Assembly (NCBI GenBank): GCA_910585625.1 | Contig: CAJUFQ010000017.1 | Coordinates: 1 to 64,000 of the forward strand | DNA length: 64,000 nt | Origin: an uncultured Lachnospiraceae bacterium | Lineage (GTDB): Bacteria; Bacillota; Clostridia; Lachnospirales; Lachnospiraceae | Direction: 5' to 3' | Part shown: positions 17,901 through 28,058 of the stretch, piece by piece | How the letters are laid out: each line of letters starts with the position of its first letter | Numbering within the stretch: the first letter of the stretch is position 1 | Program-made: the position numbers and the translations under genes | The notes under the pieces: generated by a model | What the model was told of the DNA's origin: nothing | The model's database searches: none | What the model saw: only the letters and a program-made list of their open reading frames with translations

Positions 17901-20309
17901 CTCTCCGAAATCTTCTTGCTTTAAGCCGCTCTTGGTGTATGACTTTGCAGTCGCGCCTGCGATATTCTCGTATTCCCCTGCTGCATTCTTTTTCTGTCAC
18001 TGGTACTGAATTGGATACAGCGTCTCGTTCTTGTTAGAAGCTACAACCTCAAATAAAGCAGTCCCACCGATGGCAGCTTTGACGTTACTTGTCTTTGCAT
18101 AAGCTTTAAGGTCTGTCTCATATACGAGCGTAACAGAATAAGTCTCCGTCCATGTGTCAACCACAGTCTGTTCCGTCCCGGCTTTCTCTGTAACCTTCAC
18201 TTCTGCCAAATACAAGCCGCGGATGTCATTGGCCCCGGAAAGCTTAAGCGTTGAATTGTTGTCCGTTGCCGCCAGCTTCGTGTAATAGGTCATGCGTTTC
18301 TTAACATAGATGTAATTGCCTGTTTTGGGATCTTCCGTGTATTCGTAAGGAAACTCCTCCGTCTTATCTGCTGTAGCCGGCACCGTGATGCTTGGGTCTG
18401 CCAGCTCATACTCTACGCTTCCGTCTGTTTTGTACACGTAATCGCCGTTTGCGTCTTTCTTTGCAACAAATTCAATCTCCTGCACCTTATACCAGGTGTT
18501 CTCAAGCGTATAGGAAGCAGTGCCTTCCGTCTTGCAAATCAGCTCGGCGTCCTGGCCTTTCTCTACTGCCAGCGTATCGCCATCCTCAAAATTGCAAGTA
18601 ATCTTATACGGGTTTTCTTCATCCTCTGTCAGGCGGAAGTAATAGTATGCATCCCCGCCAATCTTCTCTGCCCCGCGTTTAACGGACACGGTCAGCCTGT
18701 GCGTATAGGACGCGCCATCGCCGTTATCGAAATTACCGTCATATACACTCTTAAAGTCATCCGCTGTCGTCGCCGCAATTTTACAAGTTGCCGTCGTCTG
18801 TCCTGCAATCGGCGTATAGATAATCCCATTTGATGAGTCATTGTCCTGGTAAGACGCTTTTTCCCATTTATATTCCAAGGTATACCCGGTATCGGCAACT
18901 GCCTGGATGGATAATTCCGCCGGGCCCCCAAGCACAGCATGCGGACGCTCATTGATTGCCTTGAGGCGGTAGCCTGCGCTTTCTTCCGGCGTAAACATAC
19001 AGCTGATTTCCTGCATCACGACGCCTGGGAACGCTTCCTGCATCCGGTCTGCGGATACGACGCATTTATACTTTGCAGTATAATCATCGACTTTCACATA
19101 GACCGTATCGGAATTGCTGAACTGTTCCAGGAGCTGCGGCTGCCCGCTTGCCGGGACTTTATACCACTGATAAGTAAGGTTTCCGATCTCATCAGATACC
19201 AGTTCGGCGTCCACAGAGAGTTTCTTCGTCTCCCCTTTTCTTGCTGAAAAAGAATTTTCTGCCGGCGTATTCAGGCGGATGGCGTCCACCCTCACGTCAT
19301 AGCGCACCGTGCGGGTCGCAAGCTTCTGGCTGCCATACATAAAATCGACAGACAGCTCATAATAATCGACCTGTCTGGTCTCGGTAGTATCCCCAACGGT
19401 AAAGTCATACCGGAAGGGCAGGGACCGGCTATCAATATAGCTCTTATTTTCTTCACCGAACACTTTTGCCTTTGCCGCCTGCGATTCCCCATCTGCGCGG
19501 ACTGCATATGCATTCCACTGGTAAGACACCTTGTTATCATAGGACGATTTTTCAAACTCATAGGAATCGTAAGAAGGCTGTACGCTGCTGCCCGTGCTTT
19601 CATAATACAAAGTCTGCGGGGCAGTTGGGAATGCTTCTTCCCCAAAGATAAAATACTGTTCCAGGCTGACCGTCCCATCATTGACCTTATCTTCCGTAGG
19701 CCCCGTATAACGGTAAACCTTCTCAAAAATCAGCTGTATCGGCTCAATGCCTTCCCCGGTAGGAAGATTCATCCCGCTAATGCCTGTCAGCGTTTCCACG
19801 CAGCGGTACTTCGTCTCCAGCTTGGCATTGGTCACATCGTCATACAAGGTATAAGACTGATCTGTCTCGCCAGGGATATCAACATAATTCCCATCCTCGC
19901 CGATTTTCTGCCACTGGTAGGAAAACTCCAAATCCATGACGCTGATGTCCTCCGCAGCCGGCCCGTTACCGTCTGCCCACAAGGCCGCCAGGGCAGCGGC
20001 GTCAAAGATGACATTATCGCTGTTGTTAGGGCTTGCCGCATAAATATCGTCATATGAGTTATTCATGCTCGCGGAATAGAATTCTTCCGTACGCTGCAGC
20101 GCATTCCCTGTCACTGTATATCCATCTTCCGCTGCAAAATTGCCCGTTTGCCATGAAATAAGCGATGCTGCCTTAGAAGCGGCATCGCCGGTCTCGGCTC
20201 CTGCTTCCGGCGCTGCTGCATACGACGTCATTTCCCAATTCACCGAGATGGAAGTGACAGCCACTGCCGCGCTCAAGACAAGAGCCAGTGTCCTTTTCAT
20301 TCCTTTCAT
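14982..20309 (-). pseudogene. Giant secreted Ig-like/LRR (BspA-type) surface protein split by one in-frame TGA
   Basis: From ATG 20309 (AAGGAGG, 5-base spacing) one open frame of 1776 codons runs to the stop at 14982, interrupted only by TGA at 17997-17999. The sense sequence continues across it: LYPIQYQ-stop-QKKNAAGEYENI. Other Ig repeats here read YQWQKIGEDGNY or YQWNAY, so the TGA replaces a conserved Trp (TGG to TGA). Order: signal peptide (LALVLSAAVAVTSISV), about ten Ig-like repeats, then a leucine-rich BspA-like tail (VTKVAAKAFSGYKKLKDATVG, AIDKEAFKGCSALAKITI). No sortase motif. Likely an adhesin or carbohydrate-binding surface protein. As written, translation gives a secreted 770-residue N-terminal part; the downstream half would need its own start. 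Confidence 0.85.
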
Positions 20310-20412
20310 AATTACCTCCTTGTGTGTCCTTACATGTGAAAACAGCATGATTGTCCTGCCATTTTCACCGCAACGTTTATATTATGACCCTTATGTTGAT
20401 TTTTGTCAACAA

Positions 20413-21177
20413 TTATTTCCCTTGCGCCCGAAGTTTCTGCGCCCGGTATTCTTTGGGCGACATTCCCACCAGCCTGGTAAAATCCCGGGAAAAATGCTGC
20501 GGGTTTTTCCGGTAACCAACTTTCGACGCCACCTGTTTGATTTTCAGGTGGGGATTGTCCAGGTATTCCTTGGCGCATTCCATACGCTGCCAAAGGAGAT
20601 ACGAGGAGAAAGGCATCCCCATATGTTCGCGGAACAGCTTGCCGAAACTGCTGTAGCTGACCGCCATTTTGCGCGCCATCTCCGAGGCGCTCAGTTTGTC
20701 CGCGACATGCTGCCGGACATAATCTGCCACATCCTCAACGCAAAACAGCCCCTGCTGCCCCACGCCTCTGCACCCTTTTTCTGCGTCGTCCTGTTCTTTC
20801 TGCGCCATTGCTTTGCCCGCCAGACGCCTCACACATGCCTCAAGCTCCGAAAAAGCGATTGGCTTTAAGATATAATCCCAGGCTCCCATCGTAAATGCAT
20901 TCCGCACATATGCAAAATCATCATAGGCGCTTAAGACCAGAAGCGCGCATCCCGGGTTATCTTTGTGTATCTCAGACACAAGGATCAAGCCGGAACCGCC
21001 CGGCATGTGGATATCCGTGATGACAAATTCCGGCTCCTCACGGTAATATATCTCCTGCGCGCAGGCAACCGACTGCGCGGTAAAAACCTCGTATCCCCAA
21101 GGATGCCCCATGCGCTTTAAGTCCGCCGTTATGCTCTCGCAGATCAGCGGCTCATCGTCAACAATCAGTACTTTCAT
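20413..21177 (-). CDS. YesN-like response regulator, AraC-type output
   Basis: 254 residues. The N-terminal receiver carries MKVLIVDDEPLI, phospho-Asp in FVITDIHMPGGSG and LKPIAFSEL. The C-terminal AraC HTH pair spans about 150-250 (LSASEMARKMAVSYSSFGKLF, then IKQVASKVGYRKNPQHFSRDF, GMSPKEYR). It is divergent from, and 55 bp away from, the YesM-like kinase gene, with which it forms a standard carbohydrate-sensing pair. The shared 55-bp space should hold both promoters. The next genes in the kinase direction are a solute-binding protein and a galactanase, the probable targets. Confidence 0.92.
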   Translation of the reverse strand: MKVLIVDDEPLICESITADLKRMGHPWGYEVFTAQSVACAQEIYYREEPEFVITDIHMPGGSGLILVSEIHKDNPGCALLVLSAYDDFAYVRNAFTMGAWDYILKPIAFSELEACVRRLAGKAMAQKEQDDAEKGCRGVGQQGLFCVEDVADYVRQHVADKLSASEMARKMAVSYSSFGKLFREHMGMPFSSYLLWQRMECAKEYLDNPHLKIKQVASKVGYRKNPQHFSRDFTRLVGMSPKEYRAQKLRAQGK

Positions 21178-21232
21178 CTTTCCTATCCTTTTTATATTTG
21201 TTATAATTTACACAGCAAAGGAGGGCACGCGT

Positions 21233-22963
21233 ATGAAAACACATTCTTTTTGGGATTCCATCTATACGAAATTCCTGCTCCAGCTGCTCGTCCTCGCCTT
21301 TATCCCAATCGTCCTCATTATCTGCATTTTTTTCTATATGAACCAGCAGAACAATGCTAACGCCAAATATGCCCTGAATAACCGCGTAACGGATTCCATC
21401 ATCGCCAATATCAGCAATAACCTGGCGTTCACGACACGAACCACCCAATCGCTGCTTTCCAGCAGCGAGCTGATTTCTTTCCTGAATAACAGCTATTCGA
21501 TGGAGCAAGACTACGCCAATTACATCTCCTCAATACAAAATTATATCCAGGCAACAATCAATGCAGACCCTCGCTCCGATATTTACATTTATATGGACAA
21601 TCCCACGATTCCCATGAGCATGGACGTGTTTTACCATCTGTCCGATATCTCGCAGGAAACGCCCGTCTCTGAATTCTTAAGCGGCAGCCATGTGGAGCAG
21701 TGGTTCTGTGAGTCTGATTTCGCAGGCATTTCCAACCCTTACCTTTTTTCCACGGAAAAATGCTTTGTCTACTTGCGCAAAGCCTACGACTACCGCAAGA
21801 ACTTCCTGGGCCTGATTGTATTTTCCATCCCGGAAAAATACTTCCTTTCCTTTGAGAATGAGAGCGACGAGACGGTCATCTCTTCCGGCCATACCCGCAT
21901 CGTCAACTTAAGCGGAGACATGCTGCCAGAAGATATCCTCTCCCTGATTGAGGCTTCTGCAAAACCCCAGTCACAAGAAAGGGGGTATCTGATTACGTTA
22001 AGCCAGCCAGAAGATTTCCCAGTCGGTATCATCACCGTGACGAAACACTCCGGCTATGGCCGGTTCCTCGGTATGTTCCTGCTCATCCTGGGCGTGTTTG
22101 CCATACTCTCCATCCTGCTCTGCCTACGCAGCCTGCGCCAGCTTTATGCCCAGATGAACCAATGCCTCACAGGAATGGACGCCTCCATCAGCAACAATTA
22201 TAAGACAAGGGTTCCGGTCAGCGGTGACAACGAGATTTCCCATATCTGCCAGCGCGTCAATCTGTTGCTGACTCAGGCTGCGGAGCTGTCCCGGCAGAAC
22301 ATACTTAAGGAGACTTCCAACAAAGAAAGCCGCCTGATTGCTTTACAGCACCAAATCAACCCCCATTTCATTTACAACACGATGGAGGTCTTCTCCTCCA
22401 AAATGAAGCTGTACGGGCATTATGAAGAATCGGACTGCCTGGTGGCTTTCGCAAACATCTTCCGTTACAACATCTCCACCGAGGATGCTTTGGTGGAAGT
22501 GCGCGTGGAGTTAATGCAGCTGCATAATTATCTGCGCATCCAGAAGCTCCGCTACCCGCTCTTATCATTTGAAAGCGATGTTCCTGAGGAACTGATGGAC
22601 GCGCTGCTCCCCAAATTCACGCTGCAGCCAATCATGGAGAACGCTATTTCACACGGCATTTCGGACAGCAGCCGCGGGCTGTCCCTGACGCTTGCGGCTG
22701 CCAAAGAAGATGGCTGGCTGCGTTTTTGCATTAAGGATGACGGCGCGGGCATAAGCCCCCGGAAATTATCGCAGCTAAACCATGCGCTCCACGCAGACAG
22801 CCAGGCGGAGGACATTGCTTCTGACGGCCATTCTGTAGGGCTTAAAAATGTCAATGCCCGCCTGGAACTGTATTTTGGCCGGGAAAGCCGCCTGTACTTA
22901 TCCAGCATCCCCGGCCAGGAAACATGCGTGAGCTTCGGAATCCCCTATAAGCTGCGGGACTGA
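21233..22963 (+). CDS. YesM-like sensor histidine kinase
   Basis: About 576 residues from ATG 21233, behind AAAGGAGG. Layout: membrane helix ~13-33, extracellular sensor domain ~40-275, second helix ~280-300 (FLGMFLLILGVFAILSILLC), HAMP, His_kinase block LQHQINPHFIYNTME (His near 375), and HATPase with NAISHGI, DDGAGISP and GHSVGLKNVNARL. This is the LytS/YesM architecture, which signals to AraC-type regulators such as the divergent gene at 21177. An in-frame upstream extension overlaps that gene and has no ribosome binding site. Likely senses oligosaccharides at the cell surface; galactan products are the reasonable guess from the neighbourhood. Confidence 0.92.
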   Translation: MKTHSFWDSIYTKFLLQLLVLAFIPIVLIICIFFYMNQQNNANAKYALNNRVTDSIIANISNNLAFTTRTTQSLLSSSELISFLNNSYSMEQDYANYISSIQNYIQATINADPRSDIYIYMDNPTIPMSMDVFYHLSDISQETPVSEFLSGSHVEQWFCESDFAGISNPYLFSTEKCFVYLRKAYDYRKNFLGLIVFSIPEKYFLSFENESDETVISSGHTRIVNLSGDMLPEDILSLIEASAKPQSQERGYLITLSQPEDFPVGIITVTKHSGYGRFLGMFLLILGVFAILSILLCLRSLRQLYAQMNQCLTGMDASISNNYKTRVPVSGDNEISHICQRVNLLLTQAAELSRQNILKETSNKESRLIALQHQINPHFIYNTMEVFSSKMKLYGHYEESDCLVAFANIFRYNISTEDALVEVRVELMQLHNYLRIQKLRYPLLSFESDVPEELMDALLPKFTLQPIMENAISHGISDSSRGLSLTLAAAKEDGWLRFCIKDDGAGISPRKLSQLNHALHADSQAEDIASDGHSVGLKNVNARLELYFGRESRLYLSSIPGQETCVSFGIPYKLRD

Positions 22964-23032
22964 ATGGCCTTCGGGGAATCTCTTCCTTCGGGGAATTCTC
23001 CCCCAGGGGATTTTTCTCCATGAAATCTTCCC

Positions 23033-24580
23033 TTAACGGATTTTTTCTTTCGCCGCACGGTACTGTTTTCTCTCATAGGCCTCCAGTTCTTTCAGGCCCA
23101 TCTCCTCCATACGGGCGATGGCCTCCTGATATCTTTGGGCGCATTCCTCTGCCGAACCGCTAGTAAGAATCCCAATCTCCTCGCCGGCGTAAAATCCCTC
23201 AATCCTGTCCCTGACTTTCTGCATCTCGCTGTCCATGCCCACGGAGGCGGCAGCATCTGTAGCTTTGCTGTCATAAATCCTGCATCCCTTATACTGTTCC
23301 TGAAAATCCCTGCGTTCTGCTGGCGGCTGGTATTTCTGCACGACCGTCCAGTCCACGAAAAATTCCAGGTTCAGATAATATTTTTCCGCTGCCTTCTGAT
23401 AATCCTCCTCAAATTCCTGCCTGACTGAATCCCGCAGGACATAACCATCCCCCACGATATCATACGTTCCCGTGCCAATAGACGGGGCGGCATCAAGCGT
23501 TGCCTCCTCCCGGGTCATATAAGAAATAAATTCTGCGATTTCTTTCTTGTGCTGCGTCCCCGCATATACCAGCGTGGCTGTCCAGCCGCCGGAAGAGACG
23601 GACTTGAGGTTCGGCGTCTTGCCCCCGTCCCCTCGCACCTGGCCGACATACATCATCTGCGCCTCCCGGTCATTGCTGCTCAAGATATCCTTGGCCTCTT
23701 GTACATTGGAGTAGCCCACGCAGAAAAAAATCCTTCCAGACTGCACTTGTTTCCTCCTCTGGCTCAGGCTCTCGGTAAACTCTTCCGGCAGCATCAGCCC
23801 CTCCCGGTATAACTGGTTGCCGAACTGCAGCGCCTCCAGCCACTCCGGCTGCCGGTATTTAGACAGAAAGCCGCCCTCCTTATCTTCCACCTCCATGCCG
23901 AACTGCTCCGCAAGGTTCTGCGTCCACCATCCGGAAAAAGGGATGACCTGCTGTTTCTCATAGGACAGCCCTTTCGCCGCCCGCAGCGCTTTTAAAAGCC
24001 CCTCCTTGGATCTTAAATCTTCCATCGGCACTCCGGTCTTCTTAAGGAGGTCGCTGCGCACGTAATTGTTATTGTGTGTCCCCAGATATCCTCCATATTG
24101 CGGGTTCACCCGTTCCGGGCCATAGTAATAGCTGGCGATGGCATACCAGTTGCCATCGGCATTGCGGTACCACTCTTTCATGGAAGCGGGAATGTTCACG
24201 TCGGGCGCATATTCCGCAAACAATTCATCCAAAGGCACGGCCATCCCTACGTTTTCCATGAGAATGCGCTCCGCCGCCCCCGCCTCCACAGTAATCAGGT
24301 CGGGCAGGGAATCCGTGGCAATCAGGGCGTCAAGATCCGTCAAATCCCCCGATTTCATTTCCAGGTTCACGCCGGTATTTTCAAGTACCTTGGCGTCCGC
24401 AAGATTTTTCTCAGGATTCCATATCTTGGCATAACCTTCTTCCGCCACGAACCAGGTAAGCGTCACCGCCTCGCCGCCGTGAGCGTTCCGGCCTTCTTCC
24501 AAAGCCGCGCCTTCTCCTGTGCCATACAAAAGGAAGGCCCCCAGCATTGCCACAAGAGCCGCCTGAACTATTCTCTTCAC
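23033..24580 (-). CDS. Extracellular solute-binding protein (family 1, sugar type)
   Basis: 515 residues from GTG 24580, seven bases after GGAGG; the ATG codons at 24598 and 24586 precede or touch that site. Signal peptide (VQAALVAMLGAFLLYGTGEG) but no lipobox cysteine, unusual for a Gram-positive binding protein, which is normally a lipoprotein. The body has the two-lobe features of LplA/family 1 sugar binders (LTWFVAEEGY, DSLPDLITVEAG, NADGNWYAIASYYYG, GYVLRDS). It follows the GH53 gene on the same strand and converges on the YesM gene. No permease genes lie nearby, so it must share permeases encoded elsewhere, or deliver ligand to the sensor. Imported oligosaccharide probably galactan-derived. 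Confidence 0.85.
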   Translation of the reverse strand: MKRIVQAALVAMLGAFLLYGTGEGAALEEGRNAHGGEAVTLTWFVAEEGYAKIWNPEKNLADAKVLENTGVNLEMKSGDLTDLDALIATDSLPDLITVEAGAAERILMENVGMAVPLDELFAEYAPDVNIPASMKEWYRNADGNWYAIASYYYGPERVNPQYGGYLGTHNNNYVRSDLLKKTGVPMEDLRSKEGLLKALRAAKGLSYEKQQVIPFSGWWTQNLAEQFGMEVEDKEGGFLSKYRQPEWLEALQFGNQLYREGLMLPEEFTESLSQRRKQVQSGRIFFCVGYSNVQEAKDILSSNDREAQMMYVGQVRGDGGKTPNLKSVSSGGWTATLVYAGTQHKKEIAEFISYMTREEATLDAAPSIGTGTYDIVGDGYVLRDSVRQEFEEDYQKAAEKYYLNLEFFVDWTVVQKYQPPAERRDFQEQYKGCRIYDSKATDAAASVGMDSEMQKVRDRIEGFYAGEEIGILTSGSAEECAQRYQEAIARMEEMGLKELEAYERKQYRAAKEKIR

Positions 24581-24631
24581 CCCCATCCCTCCTTTCATGC
24601 AAAATGCGCCGCCCGTGTCTGACAGATGCGG

Positions 24632-24657
24632 AAAAAGAGGTTTCCTGCGAAACCTCT
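24632..24657 (-). terminator. Rho-independent terminator of the galactanase gene
   Basis: Read on the minus strand: AGAGGTTTC, GCAG loop, GAAACCTCT, then TTTTTCC. It separates GH53 from the solute-binding protein, which therefore probably has its own promoter or is reached by read-through. Confidence 0.85.
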
Positions 24658-24685
24658 CTTCCCTTTTCTCTGCCTGCCGCTGTGG

Positions 24686-27600
24686 CTATTTCTTTATCGT
24701 AACTTTGACAGCCGGGCTGTATGCGCCGCAGACTTTCTTGCCTGCGCTGTCTTTCTTAAATGCGCACACTTTCACATAATAAGCCTTACCCTTTTTCAGC
24801 TTCTTGATTGCTTTCGGCGATTTGGCCGCGGTCACTGATTTCACCGTCCCTTTCTTGAACTTCTGGGAAGCCGAATAGGAAATCTGGTAGCCGTCTGCGC
24901 CCTTCACTTTCTGAAAGCTGACTTTCATCGTATTCTTTGCAGAATTTTTGACCGTAGGCTTCTTCACTTTTGCCGGCTTTGCGACTTTCTTCCAATGTGC
25001 ATAGAGCGTCGTGTCCTTGGTTATTTTCACGGTCTGCCCTGCCGTCACCTTCGTCCCCTTGGCCTTCGCCGTATACCAGCCCTCGAAAGTGCAGCCTGCG
25101 CGTTTAGGTGAGGGGAGCGTCCCATATTTCTTGCCGTAAGTGACGGTCTTGCTCTTGGTTTTTAATTTATTGCCGCCGTTCACATTGTAAGTAATCTTAT
25201 ATTTCTGAGCTGCCGGAAGCCCTCCCTGCCGCATAAGGCTGACGTCGTCCACCACAACCCAGGGTGCAAGCCCTTCTGCTCCTGCGCAGGCAAGCCTGGT
25301 TCCAACCTGGACGCTCTTCACATTCCCATCGATGGGGATGTCCGTGATGATTGCCTGGTAGAAATCCTTCCAGACATTGTTAATCTTAATCTGGGTCTTA
25401 TAATTTTTCTTGCTTCCGTCCTGATATGCGACTGTCGCATAGAGCCCCGAGACATCTTTCACTTCCCCTACGGAAGTCCCCTGATACCATGCGTACAGCG
25501 TATAGAAGCCTGTCGGGAGCGTCTCTGAGATTGTCTGGTCTACCTGGAAATCAATTTCCTTGCCTACCTCTGCCCATCCGGTGTAATAATAAGAACCTGA
25601 CTTTGCATTTGCTGAATTCGGCTTGTCTATGAACGCATTATTGAAATCATTGGCTTCCATATGGTTTGTAAGCGTCCAGCCTGCTGCATTCACGCCGTCA
25701 TTTTCCTCAAAGCTGCCGTTCGTCACATAATTTTTGCCGGTAACTTTCACCAGGCAAGTCGTCTTCCATGTGCCTGCCGCCACCTTAATTTCCCTGCCGT
25801 CGCCGGCATTCTTATAAGAGAATTCCCCAATCGTACCGTTTATTGTGTACTCCCCGAATGAAGCTTTCTTTAATTCCTGCACCTGTCCAGCATCCCAAGC
25901 AACCGGAACATCTACCGCTGTGCCGTCGTTCAGGTTCGCCTTGACCGTTGCCGGAAGATCTGGCGTTTCCTTATACCCCATTTCCAGGGACGCCGTGTCT
26001 ACCGTGCTGACCCTTGTAGGGCCTTCGGCTCCTGTGTACACCCATTTGTAGACATTGATAGAAGGCAGCGCCTTCCCGGTAAAATCGAAGAGCGCCTGGT
26101 TATTCCATTCACTTCCGTTGTGGTCATCCTTGATTTCCGGGTCTGTCTCCTTGGCATAAATGGAACCCCAGCCGGAGCCAAAGAGCGTCCATGCCTTGCG
26201 GTTAGCCGCAAGCACAGCTTCCGCATCCGCTGCTCCTTCTTTATATACTGCAGGCGGCACCCATGCCGGTTCCCAGTAGAAGGTACCAATTCCCTTGTCT
26301 CCGATGGCCGCGATTGCCGCAATCGCGTCACGGACTGCAGCCGCCTGCCCTTCCGCGTCTACCGGGTAGCTGAATTCCATGTCTCCTGCACCTTCAAACA
26401 CTTTATCAGGATAGCCGTCCCCATCTTCATAAGTAAACGCATAAGAAATCTCCGCTACCATGACTTTCTTATTATATTTGTCTGAGATTTTCTTTAAGTT
26501 TTCCGTGAGGGTCTGCGCCGTGCCATGCCAGAACGGATAAAAAGAACTGGCAAACACATCATAATCTACCTTATTATAATCGAGGGCGTCCGCCTTGCCC
26601 ATCTGGTAGCTCTCACTCTGCGGGTCGGTGTAATGGATGGCAATCAGGATTTCAGGGTCAATAGCGCGCACGGCCGCGCTCCCCGCCTTCAAAAGCTTAT
26701 AGACATTGTCGTCGTTGGTCTCGCCTGCCATACCGTTGTTTATCTCGTTCCCAATCTGCACCATGCCTACATCGACGCCTGCTTCCCGCAGGGCCTTGAC
26801 GCTGTCTGAGGTAAACTTGGCCAGGGCTTGCGTCTTCTGCTCCAAATCCATGCCTTTCCAGGACTTGGGAACGCTCTGCTTTTTGGGGTCCGCCCAGAAA
26901 TCTGAATAATGGAAATCAAGCAGTACCTTCATCCCATAATAGGTAGCAATTTTTCCCATCTCTGTCACATTCTCAAGTCCGCAATTGCCGGCGCCATAGC
27001 CTTCGCGGTACACCTGCGTGCCATCAGCAAGGAAATACTCCTCATATCCTGCGCCCTGGAACGCTTTGGGATCGTCAGGTGACACGCCGGCCTCCGGCTT
27101 TACAATCCATTTCTTTTCCGTCTTTGCCACCTGGCTGGCTTTATACTCATTCCCCGCCTCATCCGTATATTTATAATTCCCATCCGAATCCAGGGCGTAG
27201 GGGCAGTTCCATAGACGCAGGCGTACATAATTGACGCCTGAATCTTTTAGTATCTTAAACAGGTTTTCTTCTTTTCCGTTCTCATCGTAATATTTCACGC
27301 CGCTCTGCACTTCGCTGATGTATGTGGACACGTCCACGCCATGAATGAAATCTTTGGACAGGCCAGGCACTTTCTGTACGGTTATCGGCGCATTCTTTAC
27401 CGCTTGGCTCGCCTCAAGCGCAACGTTCTTGATGCCATACCATTCGCCCGCGGGAATATCCCCGCTGATGGTGACGGTCACGCTCTGCCCTTCTGCAACT
27501 GTGAGGGATTTCGTGGCGCAGACATTATTCACGCCCCAGTTGTCATCCCATCCCTTCTGGGTAATCGCCACTGTCTCCGATTCCTGGCTGTCATTATTCG

Positions 27601-27931
27601 TAATGGTAAGTTTCAAAGGCGTCTCGTTCTTGTCGCCGACTGCAGCAACTTTCGCCACGTAATCTCCTGCCGCCATGTTCTCGACGGTCTGGCTTATGGA
27701 GAATGCGCCTGCGTTTTCAGCCCACAGGCTTAAATATCCCTCATCAAACTTATAGCCATACGTGCCTGTGCTGTTCCAGCCGTCTGCATTGCTGGTCAGT
27801 TCCCCATTCTTAAGCGCGCCGTTTGCCGCCGCCATGGCGGTACCTGACAGCCAGCTGTCAGCTGGGAACACAGAAAGCAGCAGACACAGACTGAGAAATA
27901 TGCCTACTGCTTTTTTTAATGTCTTCTTCAT
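24686..27931 (-). CDS. Secreted endo-beta-1,4-galactanase (GH53), multidomain
   Basis: 1081 residues. Signal peptide 1-35; N-terminal beta-sandwich carbohydrate-binding-like domain ~36-190; GH53 catalytic barrel ~205-640 (FIHGVDVSTYISEVQSG, LLDFHYSDFWADP, acid/base Glu in VQIGNEINNG near 396, nucleophile Glu in VMVAEISYAFT near 491, GTFYWEPAWVP); a Big_4-like linker; a second carbohydrate-binding-like domain ~745-890 (NGSFEENDG); a Listeria-Bacteroides repeat (YNVNGG, FEGWYTAKAKGT); and a basic fibronectin III end. It cuts beta-1,4-galactan side chains of pectin outside the cell. ATG follows AGGAGG. Own terminator. Regulation by the nearby YesM/YesN pair is inferred. Confidence 0.92.
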   Translation of the reverse strand: MKKTLKKAVGIFLSLCLLLSVFPADSWLSGTAMAAANGALKNGELTSNADGWNSTGTYGYKFDEGYLSLWAENAGAFSISQTVENMAAGDYVAKVAAVGDKNETPLKLTITNNDSQESETVAITQKGWDDNWGVNNVCATKSLTVAEGQSVTVTISGDIPAGEWYGIKNVALEASQAVKNAPITVQKVPGLSKDFIHGVDVSTYISEVQSGVKYYDENGKEENLFKILKDSGVNYVRLRLWNCPYALDSDGNYKYTDEAGNEYKASQVAKTEKKWIVKPEAGVSPDDPKAFQGAGYEEYFLADGTQVYREGYGAGNCGLENVTEMGKIATYYGMKVLLDFHYSDFWADPKKQSVPKSWKGMDLEQKTQALAKFTSDSVKALREAGVDVGMVQIGNEINNGMAGETNDDNVYKLLKAGSAAVRAIDPEILIAIHYTDPQSESYQMGKADALDYNKVDYDVFASSFYPFWHGTAQTLTENLKKISDKYNKKVMVAEISYAFTYEDGDGYPDKVFEGAGDMEFSYPVDAEGQAAAVRDAIAAIAAIGDKGIGTFYWEPAWVPPAVYKEGAADAEAVLAANRKAWTLFGSGWGSIYAKETDPEIKDDHNGSEWNNQALFDFTGKALPSINVYKWVYTGAEGPTRVSTVDTASLEMGYKETPDLPATVKANLNDGTAVDVPVAWDAGQVQELKKASFGEYTINGTIGEFSYKNAGDGREIKVAAGTWKTTCLVKVTGKNYVTNGSFEENDGVNAAGWTLTNHMEANDFNNAFIDKPNSANAKSGSYYYTGWAEVGKEIDFQVDQTISETLPTGFYTLYAWYQGTSVGEVKDVSGLYATVAYQDGSKKNYKTQIKINNVWKDFYQAIITDIPIDGNVKSVQVGTRLACAGAEGLAPWVVVDDVSLMRQGGLPAAQKYKITYNVNGGNKLKTKSKTVTYGKKYGTLPSPKRAGCTFEGWYTAKAKGTKVTAGQTVKITKDTTLYAHWKKVAKPAKVKKPTVKNSAKNTMKVSFQKVKGADGYQISYSASQKFKKGTVKSVTAAKSPKAIKKLKKGKAYYVKVCAFKKDSAGKKVCGAYSPAVKVTIKK

Positions 27932-28058
27932 CCTCTTCTCCTCCTTATCTCCCTGCCTGAGCAGGCGTTTGATTTTACTATTCCATGATAAGAAGAAGCG
28001 TCTCAGAAAAAAAGACCATTTTCCCGGAAAAAATACCAGAATCCATTAAATTTAAAAA

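Noticed and set aside
17997..17999. Recoded TGA (selenocysteine or Trp reassignment)
   Set aside because: Neighbouring genes such as the YesM kinase end in TGA and no SECIS-like structure was evident; nonsense mutation or error is simpler.
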